A stretch of 33,033 bases of DNA from Saccharospirillaceae bacterium. GTDB lineage: Bacteria; Pseudomonadota; Gammaproteobacteria; Pseudomonadales; Natronospirillaceae. Shown piece by piece: positions 1 through 6,732 of the stretch. A program made the translations under genes and the position numbers. Under the pieces are notes generated by a model. That model ran no database searches, had not been told where the DNA came from, and was given only the letters and a program-made list of their open reading frames with translations. Each line of letters starts with the position of its first letter. Position 1 is the stretch's first letter. The DNA lies in NCBI GenBank assembly GCA_007116635.1, contig SKIB01000116.1:1-33033 (forward strand). The letters run 5' to 3'.

Positions 1-80
1 TCCGAACTCAGAAGTGAAACAGCGCATCGCCGATGGTAGTGTGGCATTCGCCATGTGAGAGTAGGTCATCGTCAGGCTCT
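1..80 (+). rRNA. rrf: 5S ribosomal RNA, 3' part
   Basis: The first ~80 bases match the 3' two thirds of a bacterial 5S rRNA: the CCGAACTCAGAAGTGAAAC core, the GCCGATGGTAGTGTGGC arm and the closing ATGTGAGAGTAGGTCATC with GTCAGGC near the 3' end. The 5' part lies outside the window. A strong terminator follows directly, so this is the end of a ribosomal RNA operon read on the plus strand. The exact mature 3' end is uncertain by a few bases. Confidence 0.95.
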
Positions 81-90
81 TAAATGAAGA

Positions 91-124
91 AACCCGTAAG
101 CTCAGCTTGCGGGTTTTTTTTTTT
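91..124 (+). terminator. rRNA operon terminator
   Basis: Stem AACCCGTAAGC / GCTTGCGGGTT with a three-base loop and one T-G wobble is followed by an uninterrupted run of about 11 T. It starts about 10 bases after the 5S end. Classical Rho-independent terminator. Confidence 0.93.
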
Positions 125-210
125 CTTATCGACAGTGGTACATTTAACAGGCCAAGCCATCCCACGTCCAGTCGCTGGATCTCTTGATGATTGTTTAAGT
201 TACCCATAAG

Positions 211-300
211 ACCCTGCGACTTCGCGCAGGGTGACTAGAACTGTCGCATGGTGACTGGGACTGGAGTAGGGTGACTTATTATTGCAGGATGATTGGATCA
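211..300. repeat. Dispersed hairpin repeat, copy 1, with degenerate tandem tail
   Basis: ACCCTGCG (211-218), loop ACTTCG, CGCAGGGT (225-232) form a perfect 8-bp stem. The following ~70 bases carry three or four degenerate units of about 20 bases built around GGTGACT/GATGATT. A second hairpin of identical geometry and nearly identical loop lies at 13507-13528. The two copies differ in the stem by a compensatory C-G to T-A change, which suggests the fold matters. No function is known to me. Confidence 0.55.
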
Positions 301-370
301 GTAGTTGGCCTGCCAGAGCCGCACCAGTATGAGAGGTGGCTTTTCTCGTCACAACAAAGCGTAAAAATAA

Positions 371-386
371 ACCGCCATAAGGCGGT
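371..386. repeat. Small CCGCC/GGCGG hairpin
   Basis: ACCGCC, loop ATAA, GGCGGT: perfect 6-bp stem. It resembles the hairpins at 5029-5150 (for example CCGCCCATAAGGTGG), so it may belong to the same small dispersed family of GC-rich intergenic hairpins. No T tract follows, so it is not a convincing terminator. Confidence 0.4.
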
Positions 387-665
387 CTATAAAGTGTAGC
401 AGTGCCTTTCCTTAAGCCCTTAGCTTGATATTATTCCCTGATACTGCTCCATGCAGTTCCTTGGTTTTCCAACATCCCTGTGAGTGTCCTTACCCTAATC
501 CATGTCCTTCAAGCTCCTGCAGACTTAGACATCATAACAAGGCATCAAATTTTGCCTATTAGCAAAATTACTATTTTGTAGTTCGATTTTGAAAATAATT
601 TAGGCGCCTATGACACATAGTCTTAAAAAATGATGTGCTTGTGCGCTATGGCTTGCTGGCAAACA

Positions 666-1631
666 TCAACCCAATAACTTTTGCGTCAGCATCGGCAGGT
701 CTTTAGCTAACCAGCGTGGGTCAAGACAGTGCTGTAGGTTGTCTTGTGTAAAGTTGACGAAGCGCTGTGCGGCCATGGGTAATTGATGCCCTGTACGCCT
801 AACATAATGCCAATGGCTGTGAAGCTCGAAGCCAGACACTGGCAAAATGGTGACTTCGTTTAAGAACCCCGCTAACACATGGCGCGATACCACCGCCAAG
901 CCAAGACCACTGGCCACGCCAACGCAAATGGCTTCATTACTAGCCATCTGTAGGCTGCTACTGAGCAAGAAGTCTTGATTTAATAGCCAGCTGTCAAACA
1001 GCATTCTGGTGGCTGATCCCGGCTCGCGCAGCAGAAATCGTTCAGCCGATAGCTGCTCAAATGACAATTCTTTGGCCAGGCTCAGGGGGTGCTGCTTTGG
1101 TGCAATGATCACTAAGGGATTATTGATGATTCTTGCTGCCCTACTGGAAGCACTACTGGGTGGGTGACTGAAGACATAGAGGTCGTCAGCCTGATGTTCA
1201 AAATAATCCAGAACCTGTTGTCTGTTGCCGATTTGCAGCCGCACTTCGATGTTTGGGTACTTTGCCTGAAAAGGTCCAATGATTCGCGGCAAAATGTATT
1301 GCGCGGTGTTAACTAGGGCTAGGCTGAATTGCCCTCTAAGACCCGATCGATAATCCTCAAGAAACTGGCCGAAAGAATCGAATTGTCCAAGGGTGTCTTG
1401 GCACAATTCGTACAGGGCTTCGCCTACAGGCGTCAAGGTCAGTTTGCCGTTATCGTGGCTTAATAAAGGCTCGCCTAAAGTATCTGCCAGACGTTTTAAC
1501 TGCTGTGACACCGTGGGTTGAGTTAAATGCAATTGCCTTGCTGCCAGACTTATATTGCCACAGCGCACTACCTGCACAAAAACCTGCAGCAGTCGAAAAG
1601 TAAGATGTCGAGTTTGCATACCGAAATCCAT
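666..1631 (-). CDS. LysR-family regulator, CbbR/RbcR-like
   Basis: A 321-residue LysR-type regulator. The N-terminal winged helix-turn-helix covers about residues 8-67 (SLAARQLHLTQPTVSQQLKR). The effector domain follows and carries marks of the CbbR/CmpR/RbcR subgroup: ILPRIIGPFQAKYPNIEVRL, then IGNRQQVLDYF, NPLVIIAPKQHPL and LLREPGSATRMLFDSW. Members of that subgroup control carbon-fixation or CO2/bicarbonate uptake genes. It is divergent from an MFS transporter gene, with an SbtA-type bicarbonate transporter next, so those two are the likely targets; that is inference. An alternative start at 1619 (MQTRHLTF) would give 317 residues. Neither start has a good Shine-Dalgarno sequence. The LysR family call is secure; the CbbR-like assignment is moderate. 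Confidence 0.9.
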   Translation of the reverse strand: MDFGMQTRHLTFRLLQVFVQVVRCGNISLAARQLHLTQPTVSQQLKRLADTLGEPLLSHDNGKLTLTPVGEALYELCQDTLGQFDSFGQFLEDYRSGLRGQFSLALVNTAQYILPRIIGPFQAKYPNIEVRLQIGNRQQVLDYFEHQADDLYVFSHPPSSASSRAARIINNPLVIIAPKQHPLSLAKELSFEQLSAERFLLREPGSATRMLFDSWLLNQDFLLSSSLQMASNEAICVGVASGLGLAVVSRHVLAGFLNEVTILPVSGFELHSHWHYVRRTGHQLPMAAQRFVNFTQDNLQHCLDPRWLAKDLPMLTQKLLG

Positions 1632-1725
1632 TGATTATTGTCTATATATACTGTTGTAAATCTTTATTTTTATCAATGCCTGATACCGGGTATTATGCAG
1701 CGGTCTAAAATTGCTGGAGAAATGC
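1632..1725. promoter_or_regulatory. Divergent promoter region with inverted repeat
   Basis: This 94-bp AT-rich gap separates the LysR gene from the MFS gene. It contains TATATATA near 1643-1650, usable as a -10 region, and a short inverted repeat ATACC-G-GGTAT at 1683-1693, 33 bases before the MFS start. This is the expected place for LysR binding, but I cannot define the operator precisely. Confidence 0.4.
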
Positions 1726-2898
1726 ATGCGTCCTATTCTTGCTTTGATTGCCTCGGTGGTGATCATGCTCTGTTTGGGTGGTGTTTATGCTTGGAGCCTC
1801 TTTGTTCCGGAATTGCGAGCGCAATATGGTTACAGCTCAGCGCAACTGCAATTTGTTTTTGGCGCTTTGATCGCCGTCTTCCCTTTGACCATGATTTTGG
1901 CTGCCAAGTTTCAGGCTAGGTTTTCAACCAGAGCTCTGGTGGCTGTTAGTTCGATCTTGTTTGCCCTTGGCTATGGCTTGGCGGCCATATCCCAGGGTAA
2001 TTATTGGTTGCTATTATTGGGTGTGGGTGTGCTAGGTGGAATGGCGACTGGCTGTGGTTATTTGGCAGCCATCACATTGCCAGTGCTGCATTACCCGAAA
2101 CAAAAAGGTTTGATGACCGGCGTTGCAGCAGCTGGCTTTGGCCTCGCTGCTGTATTGTTAACGTTTTGGGCAACCCCATTACTAGAGGTCGGGCTTACAG
2201 TTGGTGGAATTTTTGCTATTCAAGCTGTGGTATATGGCTTATTGATGGCCGGTGCCGCCCTATTGATGCATGGGCCCAAAGTCGAATTAGAACAGTCGGC
2301 TTCATTCCGTATTTTTGCTAAAGAAGCGGCCTTTATTCGTCTGTTCTTGGGCATTTTCTTTGGTACTTTTGCAGGCTTGCTCGTCATTGGTAATCTCAAG
2401 CCAATGGGTGAACTGCAGCATCTCACTAACTCCATACTCATCCTAAGTGTTTCTATCTTTGCTGTCGCAAATTTTGCCGGGCGTTTAAGCTGGGGCTACT
2501 GTTCAGATCGCTTGGGGGCACCTCTTAGTATCTTATTGGCCTTGGCCTTACAGTCCTTGGCGATTTTCTTGCTCGCCTTGGTACCCTTGAACGATGCCTT
2601 ATTCTTGGTATTAGCCTGTCTGATCGGCTTTGGTTTTGGTGGCAATTTTGTGCTCTTCGCTAAAGAAACTGCCCAGCTGTATGGTGTACACAATGTCGCC
2701 AAGGTGTATCCCTATGTCTTTCTGGGCTATGCCCTTGCTGGTATCTTTGGGCCATTAACAGGTGGATTGCTTTATGACTGGTTAGGTGGCTTTACTCAGG
2801 CTGCCTACATTGCAGCTCTGTTAAGCCTATTCGGTGCCCTAACCTTCGTCTGGGAGGTCTTGCCAAAAAAGCAGTCTAATACAGAAGTTAGGCCCTAG
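1726..2898 (+). CDS. MFS transporter, OFA (oxalate/formate antiporter) type
   Basis: A 390-residue inner-membrane protein with about 12 hydrophobic segments. The start region carries the OFA-family hallmark GGVYAWSLFVPELR, and GYGLAAISQGNYW with GVLGGMATGCGYLA follow in the N-terminal half. The C-terminal half has LSWGYCSDRLGAPLS, a typical MFS loop motif. I chose the ATG at 1726 because GGAG lies 6 bases upstream; an in-frame TTG at 1711 lacks a ribosome site. The OFA family transports small organic anions such as oxalate/formate, but many members have unknown substrates. The divergent CbbR-like regulator and the downstream SbtA-type gene suggest an anion or carbon-supply role; the substrate cannot be read from sequence. 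Confidence 0.88.
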   Translation: MRPILALIASVVIMLCLGGVYAWSLFVPELRAQYGYSSAQLQFVFGALIAVFPLTMILAAKFQARFSTRALVAVSSILFALGYGLAAISQGNYWLLLLGVGVLGGMATGCGYLAAITLPVLHYPKQKGLMTGVAAAGFGLAAVLLTFWATPLLEVGLTVGGIFAIQAVVYGLLMAGAALLMHGPKVELEQSASFRIFAKEAAFIRLFLGIFFGTFAGLLVIGNLKPMGELQHLTNSILILSVSIFAVANFAGRLSWGYCSDRLGAPLSILLALALQSLAIFLLALVPLNDALFLVLACLIGFGFGGNFVLFAKETAQLYGVHNVAKVYPYVFLGYALAGIFGPLTGGLLYDWLGGFTQAAYIAALLSLFGALTFVWEVLPKKQSNTEVRP

Positions 2899-2925
2899 GG
2901 CTTAGGCTGGTTAACAAGTTTTGTG

Positions 2926-2953
2926 GCCAACATAAAAGGTTGTTGGCCTTTAT
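2926..2953 (+). terminator. Intercistronic hairpin between MFS and SbtA genes
   Basis: GGCCAAC (2926-2932), 10-base loop, GTTGGCC (2943-2949), followed by TTTA. The stem is perfect but the T tract is short, so it may be a weak terminator or an attenuating hairpin rather than a complete stop between the two genes. Confidence 0.4.
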
Positions 2954-3014
2954 GGATCTAATGATTGTTAAACAATAATAAGACCCATTTAATAACAAAG
3001 AATAAGGAGTCATG

Positions 3015-3956
3015 ATGCCTGATATAGTGGTGATGTTTTTCCTGCTGGGCCTAATAGCGGGCCTGTTAAAATCCGATCTCAGCCTGCCAAAGGCCGCCTA
3101 TGACACCCTAAGTTTGATCTTGATGCTAACACTGGGCTTAAAGGGTGGTTTGGCCATGCATGGCAACCTAAGCTGGGCTCTGGTGCCTAGCCTGGTCACT
3201 GTGCTGGCTCTGGGTGTGACTCTGCCGCTACTGATGTTCCCTTTGTTTCGCTTTGTGATGCGTTTGAACCTAGCCGATGCCGCCAGCATGACGGCCCACT
3301 ATGGTTCGGTCAGTGCCGGTACCTTTGCGGTGGCCTGGGCTTTTGCATTGGGGAGAGGCATGCTGGTTGGCCCCGAGGCAACCCTGTTTTTGGTATTGTT
3401 GGAGGTGCCAGCCATTGTTGTGGCCTTGATGTTCTATAGCCGCTTCCGCCAGCAAAAGGCCGAGCAAAAGCCGATGCAGCTTTGGCATGAGACCCTGACC
3501 AATAGGGGCGTGATCCTACTGCTTGGTGGTGTCCTGATCGGTTGGCTCTATGGACCGGAAGAGGGTGCAGAGGTCAGCCTAATGTTTGTTCATGCCTTTA
3601 AAGCCATTTTAGCGCTGTTTTTGTTGGAGATGGGTCTGGTTGCTGCCGATACCCTAAGGCCCTTCCCATGGAAGCAATGGCGTTTGCTGAGCTTTGCCCT
3701 GCTTGCGCCCTTTGTTCTGGCTATGATTGGCTTGGCCGCCAGTGCAATTCTGGGCTTGCCAGCGGGTACGGCCTTAATATTAGCCAGTCTTTTAGCCAGT
3801 GCATCCTACATTGCGGCACCTGTAGCCATTCGCACAGCCGTGCCCGAAGCCAATATCGGCTTGGCCATGCTTTGTGCGCTGGGCTTAACCTTCCCGCTCA
3901 ATGTGTTAATTGGTATCCCTGTCTATGCCCATTTGGCGGTCAGCTGGCTAAATTGA
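3015..3956 (+). CDS. sbtA: SbtA-type sodium-dependent bicarbonate transporter (DUF897)
   Basis: A 313-residue inner-membrane protein with about 10 hydrophobic segments in two halves. It matches the SbtA/DUF897 family: LPKAAYDTLSLILMLTLGLK in the first half and LLASASYIAAPVAIRTAVPE, NIGLAMLCALGLTFPLN in the second. The family is known in cyanobacteria for high-affinity Na+-coupled bicarbonate uptake and occurs in many proteobacteria. ATG codons lie at 3012 and 3015; AAGGAG at 3004-3009 favours the second. No PII-like SbtB partner gene is visible next to it. It follows the MFS gene on the same strand after 116 bp holding a hairpin, so it may be co-transcribed or have its own promoter. The CbbR-like regulator nearby supports a bicarbonate role; heterotroph homologues may move other anions. 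Confidence 0.87.
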   Translation: MPDIVVMFFLLGLIAGLLKSDLSLPKAAYDTLSLILMLTLGLKGGLAMHGNLSWALVPSLVTVLALGVTLPLLMFPLFRFVMRLNLADAASMTAHYGSVSAGTFAVAWAFALGRGMLVGPEATLFLVLLEVPAIVVALMFYSRFRQQKAEQKPMQLWHETLTNRGVILLLGGVLIGWLYGPEEGAEVSLMFVHAFKAILALFLLEMGLVAADTLRPFPWKQWRLLSFALLAPFVLAMIGLAASAILGLPAGTALILASLLASASYIAAPVAIRTAVPEANIGLAMLCALGLTFPLNVLIGIPVYAHLAVSWLN

Positions 3957-4022
3957 TTTCATAATTTTTTTTGCTCGGGTAAGATGTAGAAAAAGATCAT
4001 CTATAATTGACCACCCATAATC

Positions 4023-4493
4023 ATGCATAGCCAACATGCCAAGCAGCCTAGCTCCATGGCTAGAATCTTGCTCTTCCTTGCCCTAGTCTGGCAAGGAATG
4101 CTGCTATGGCATGCCATCAGTATGCCGCTGATGTCTTGGTCGCCCATTCAGCTGTTGCCGGATCATCCGGCCTTGCATCAGTCTCATCAGCACAGCATCA
4201 GTACCTTGCCTGCTGCCATTCAGCAGCATTATTTGCCCTTCCTTGCGCCAATGGATTTGCCAAGCCATGCGGAGTTAACAGAGCAGATCGAGCAAGACCA
4301 TGAGCTGCACAGTAGCATGAGCGGCTTTTGCCCGCTGTGTTTGGTTGCCAGCCTGACAATACTGCTTTGCCTGTTGTTCGCCAGTTGGCTGTTGGCCAGT
4401 CCATCAAGCCTGTTGTTCCCTTTCCCATCGGCCAAGCCTCGTCATGGTTGTTGGTGGCGCCCTAGAGTGCGAGCCCCACCGCTGACTGCTTAA
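4023..4493 (+). CDS. DUF2946-like membrane-associated protein of a copper cluster
   Basis: A 156-residue protein with an N-terminal hydrophobic segment (about residues 13-36), a His- and Met-containing periplasmic stretch (HPALHQSHQHS, DHELHSSM), a CPLC motif near residue 103, a second hydrophobic segment and a short tail ending RAPPLTA. A CPxC motif before a hydrophobic helix and a C-terminal RAPP/RGPP tail are typical of DUF2946 proteins, which are often encoded beside copper-handling genes. The next two genes are a YcnI-like protein and a CopCD fusion, which fits. No ribosome site is evident; TATAAT at 4002-4007 could serve as a -10 for a very short leader. An alternative start is the ATG at 4056. 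A role in copper trafficking is inferred from context only. Confidence 0.65.
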   Translation: MHSQHAKQPSSMARILLFLALVWQGMLLWHAISMPLMSWSPIQLLPDHPALHQSHQHSISTLPAAIQQHYLPFLAPMDLPSHAELTEQIEQDHELHSSMSGFCPLCLVASLTILLCLLFASWLLASPSSLLFPFPSAKPRHGCWWRPRVRAPPLTA

Positions 4494-4581
4494 TTCCATT
4501 GCTATTTTTTATATCTGGCCAGGCCGGTGGCTTGGTCATGCATGACTATTTTTTTAGATTAAATTATTTGAGATTAAGACC

Positions 4582-5019
4582 ATGAAAACCATTGTTACTT
4601 TGCTTGCAACTCTATTGATCAGCACCACTGCCTTGGCCCATGTCACCCTGCAACAGCGCACCACCAGTCCGGGCATGTACCGCGCTGTACTGCAAGTCCC
4701 TCACGGCTGTGCTGGTAAGGCCACCACCGAACTGCGAGTCAGCATTCCAGCGCAGATGGACCGTGTAAGGCCAATGCCTAAAGCGGGTTGGCAGCTGGAG
4801 ATTACTCGTGAAGACGATCAAGTAACCGAGCTGCGCTGGTTTGGTGGCGAGCTGCTGGACGAGCACTATGATGAGTTCATTTTCCGTGGCCGCATAGCAG
4901 CCGATGCTCAGGGTGAACTGCTGGTGCCGGTATTGCAGTACTGCGGTGATGAAGTCTCGCGCTGGATCGAAGCCGATACCAGTACTCGCTACCCTGCGGC
5001 CCGAGTAGTGGTGCAATAA
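4582..5019 (+). CDS. YcnI-like periplasmic copper-binding protein (DUF1775)
   Basis: A 145-residue protein with a cleavable signal peptide ending LISTTALA, so the mature chain would begin with His (HVTLQQ). The DUF1775 core follows: TSPGMYRAVLQVPHGCAGKA, TELRVSIP, MPKAGWQLEI, YDEFIFRGRI and PVLQYCGDEVSRWIE. In Bacillus YcnI the N-terminal His, with Glu and Trp, binds Cu(II), and the mature His is kept here. The loop after GWQLEI is shorter than in many proteobacterial homologues. The two cysteines (VPHGC and QYC) could form a disulfide. It sits between the DUF2946 and CopCD genes and is presumably co-transcribed. Family assignment is firm; a direct copper role is inferred. Confidence 0.88.
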   Translation: MKTIVTLLATLLISTTALAHVTLQQRTTSPGMYRAVLQVPHGCAGKATTELRVSIPAQMDRVRPMPKAGWQLEITREDDQVTELRWFGGELLDEHYDEFIFRGRIAADAQGELLVPVLQYCGDEVSRWIEADTSTRYPAARVVVQ

Positions 5020-5028
5020 GCCAGTCCT

Positions 5029-5150
5029 AGCCGCCCATAAGGTGGCTTATCTAGGCTTCCGAGCTGCCGCTGGGCAGCTTAGCTGTACTCCTAAGCCGCC
5101 CCTTGGGCGGCTGTATATTCTTTTGCCCCGTGCAGGCCGCTAGGCGGTCT
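5029..5150. repeat. Cluster of four GC-rich hairpins between ycnI-like and copCD genes
   Basis: Four consecutive stem-loops fill this gap: 5029-5047 (AGCCGCC/GGTGGCT), 5062-5079 (AGCTGCC/GGCAGCT), 5094-5112 (AGCCGCCC/GGGCGGCT) and 5134-5150 (AGGCCGC/GCGGTCT). Stems are 7-8 bp with loops of 3-5 bases. The third is followed by GTATATTCTTTT and could be a partial terminator. Their similar sequences suggest duplicated units. They could tune expression of copCD relative to the upstream genes or stabilise the mRNA; that is inference. Confidence 0.6.
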
Positions 5151-5166
5151 GCCTTGTGAGGCCATG

Positions 5167-6684
5167 ATGAAAACATTAACGGCTAGACACGGCCAATCGC
5201 GGTCAGTGTTAATCCTTTTCCTCTGCGCCTTGCTCAGTGGTCCGCTTTGGGCTCATGCACAGCTGCTGGAGGTGCAGTGGTCGCCCAATCCGAGCACTGA
5301 GCAGGCACCCCAGACCCTAAGGCTGCTCTTTAACGAGCCCATTGAGCCTTTGTCGCTAAGGTTGATCGGCAGTCAGGGTGACCTTGAATTGCCAGCCTGG
5401 CAGCATCAGGCTGAGCGTTTAGAACAGAGTTTGCCTGAGTTACCGCCTGGCCACTATTGGCTAACATGGCGTGTGCGCTCGGTCGATGGTCATGTGGTCA
5501 GTGGTGATCTGCCTTGGCAATGGGGCGAACATCAACAACAAGAATGGCAGTTGCCGCAGGAGCCGGGCAATTGGCGTACTGTGGCTTGGCCGGGCTGGCT
5601 GCTGGCGGCCAGTACTTTACTGCTGATGCTGTACTTGGTTGGTAACTGCTTACTGCTACTGTCTGGCTTGCCGGTTCGCCCTTGGTTTGGGTTGCCTCTC
5701 CCTCTGCTGGTTGGCTTTCAGGCTTGGTGGCAGGCTGGCGGCCATGAGATTCAATGGCGGGCGCCGGTATTGCTGGCCATTGCATGGCTGCTGTATCGCT
5801 TAGCGTATTCTAGTTACCCGAAACTGGCGGCCATGTTGGTCAGCGGGCTGTTGCTTACTGCGGTAATTGGGCAGGGTCACTCGGCGGTTTGGCCACTCTG
5901 GTTGCAGTTGGTGTACGGCCTGCATTGGTTGCTGGCCGCGCTGTGGTTGGCGGCACTGGCGCATCTGTGCCGTTCATTGCCGAACTTAGATCAAGCAGCC
6001 TTGAGCCAGTGGCTTAGGCAGTTTAGTCAGCGCGCTTGGTGGCTGTTGCTGCTGGCCTTGGCGGCAGGCTCGGCCTTGCTCTGGCAGCAAAGTTGGCCCT
6101 GGCAAGCCAACAGTTATTCAGGATTATTATTGCTGAAGCTTGGTCTGTTGAGCATGATTTTGATGTTGGCCGCTTGGCATCGTTGGGCCTTGCTGCCGGC
6201 TTTGGTTGCTTGGCAACGGACCAATGCTGACCTAACTTGGACGGATTTACGCCGTCGTGCGGCCATTAGCCTGCATCTAGAGTTGGGTTTGCTGGTGATC
6301 ATGCTGCTGGTGACTGCCATCATGGCGCAACAGCCTCCAAGGCTGATAACACCCCTGCAGGCAACCCAGCCTGAGCCCTTGGCCTCTGGTGGCCGAGTAG
6401 GGCAGGGCAGTGTCAGTCCGTGGGACTATTGGTGGCATTGGCGCGAGCAGGACGGTCAGTGGCAGTTGCGCATGGGATTCAGTCAAGAACAAAGGGCCAT
6501 CCGGCCTGAGGCGGTAGAGTTGCGGCTGTGGCTGCAAGACCAAGAACTCAGCCTTGAGCATCAATGGCAGGGCAGTGTGTTGCAAGCCAGCCTGCCGCCC
6601 TTGGCAAGCGAGCAACTGGAGCTGGAAATACGCTGGTTGCGCAACGACTTTGCATGGTCCAGCCTACAGTGGCAACTGCCCTAG
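5167..6684 (+). CDS. CopC-CopD fusion copper-resistance protein
   Basis: A 505-residue fusion. A signal peptide ends GPLWA, so the mature chain starts with His (HAQLLEVQWSP), as in CopC. The CopC domain (about residues 31-125) ends with YWLTWRVRSVDGHVVSG, whose Asp and His are the usual further Cu(II) ligands. It is followed by a CopD-like integral-membrane region of about eight hydrophobic segments (residues ~140-385) and a C-terminal soluble part of roughly 110 residues. CopC carries copper in the periplasm and CopD is thought to pass it across the inner membrane. Of two adjacent ATGs (5164, 5167), the second is better spaced from GAGG at 5158-5161. Third gene of the copper-linked cluster; no metalloregulator gene or recognisable CueR/CopR box is seen nearby. 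Confidence 0.88.
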   Translation: MKTLTARHGQSRSVLILFLCALLSGPLWAHAQLLEVQWSPNPSTEQAPQTLRLLFNEPIEPLSLRLIGSQGDLELPAWQHQAERLEQSLPELPPGHYWLTWRVRSVDGHVVSGDLPWQWGEHQQQEWQLPQEPGNWRTVAWPGWLLAASTLLLMLYLVGNCLLLLSGLPVRPWFGLPLPLLVGFQAWWQAGGHEIQWRAPVLLAIAWLLYRLAYSSYPKLAAMLVSGLLLTAVIGQGHSAVWPLWLQLVYGLHWLLAALWLAALAHLCRSLPNLDQAALSQWLRQFSQRAWWLLLLALAAGSALLWQQSWPWQANSYSGLLLLKLGLLSMILMLAAWHRWALLPALVAWQRTNADLTWTDLRRRAAISLHLELGLLVIMLLVTAIMAQQPPRLITPLQATQPEPLASGGRVGQGSVSPWDYWWHWREQDGQWQLRMGFSQEQRAIRPEAVELRLWLQDQELSLEHQWQGSVLQASLPPLASEQLELEIRWLRNDFAWSSLQWQLP

Positions 6685-6732
6685 GCCAAGCGCCAATGCT
6701 CCCCAAGCCTGGCTATCAAGGCAAACCTTGGA

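Larger units (their letters stand above)
125..665. other. Gene-free region between the rRNA operon and the LysR gene
   Basis: About 540 bp with no convincing ORF or tRNA. It holds an 8-6-8 hairpin at 211-232 followed by degenerate ~20-base GGTGACT-containing repeats to about 300, a small hairpin ACCGCC/GGCGGT at 371-386, and a perfect inverted repeat AATTTTGC/GCAAAATT at 548-569. The last lies ~100 bases beyond the stop of the minus-strand LysR gene and could be part of its 3' end, although no good T tract follows it on that strand. Confidence 0.6.

Noticed and set aside
125-665. A tRNA or further rRNA-operon gene downstream of 5S
   Set aside because: No cloverleaf with GGTTCRAATCC-type T arm or a CCA end was found on either strand, and a strong terminator already closes the operon.
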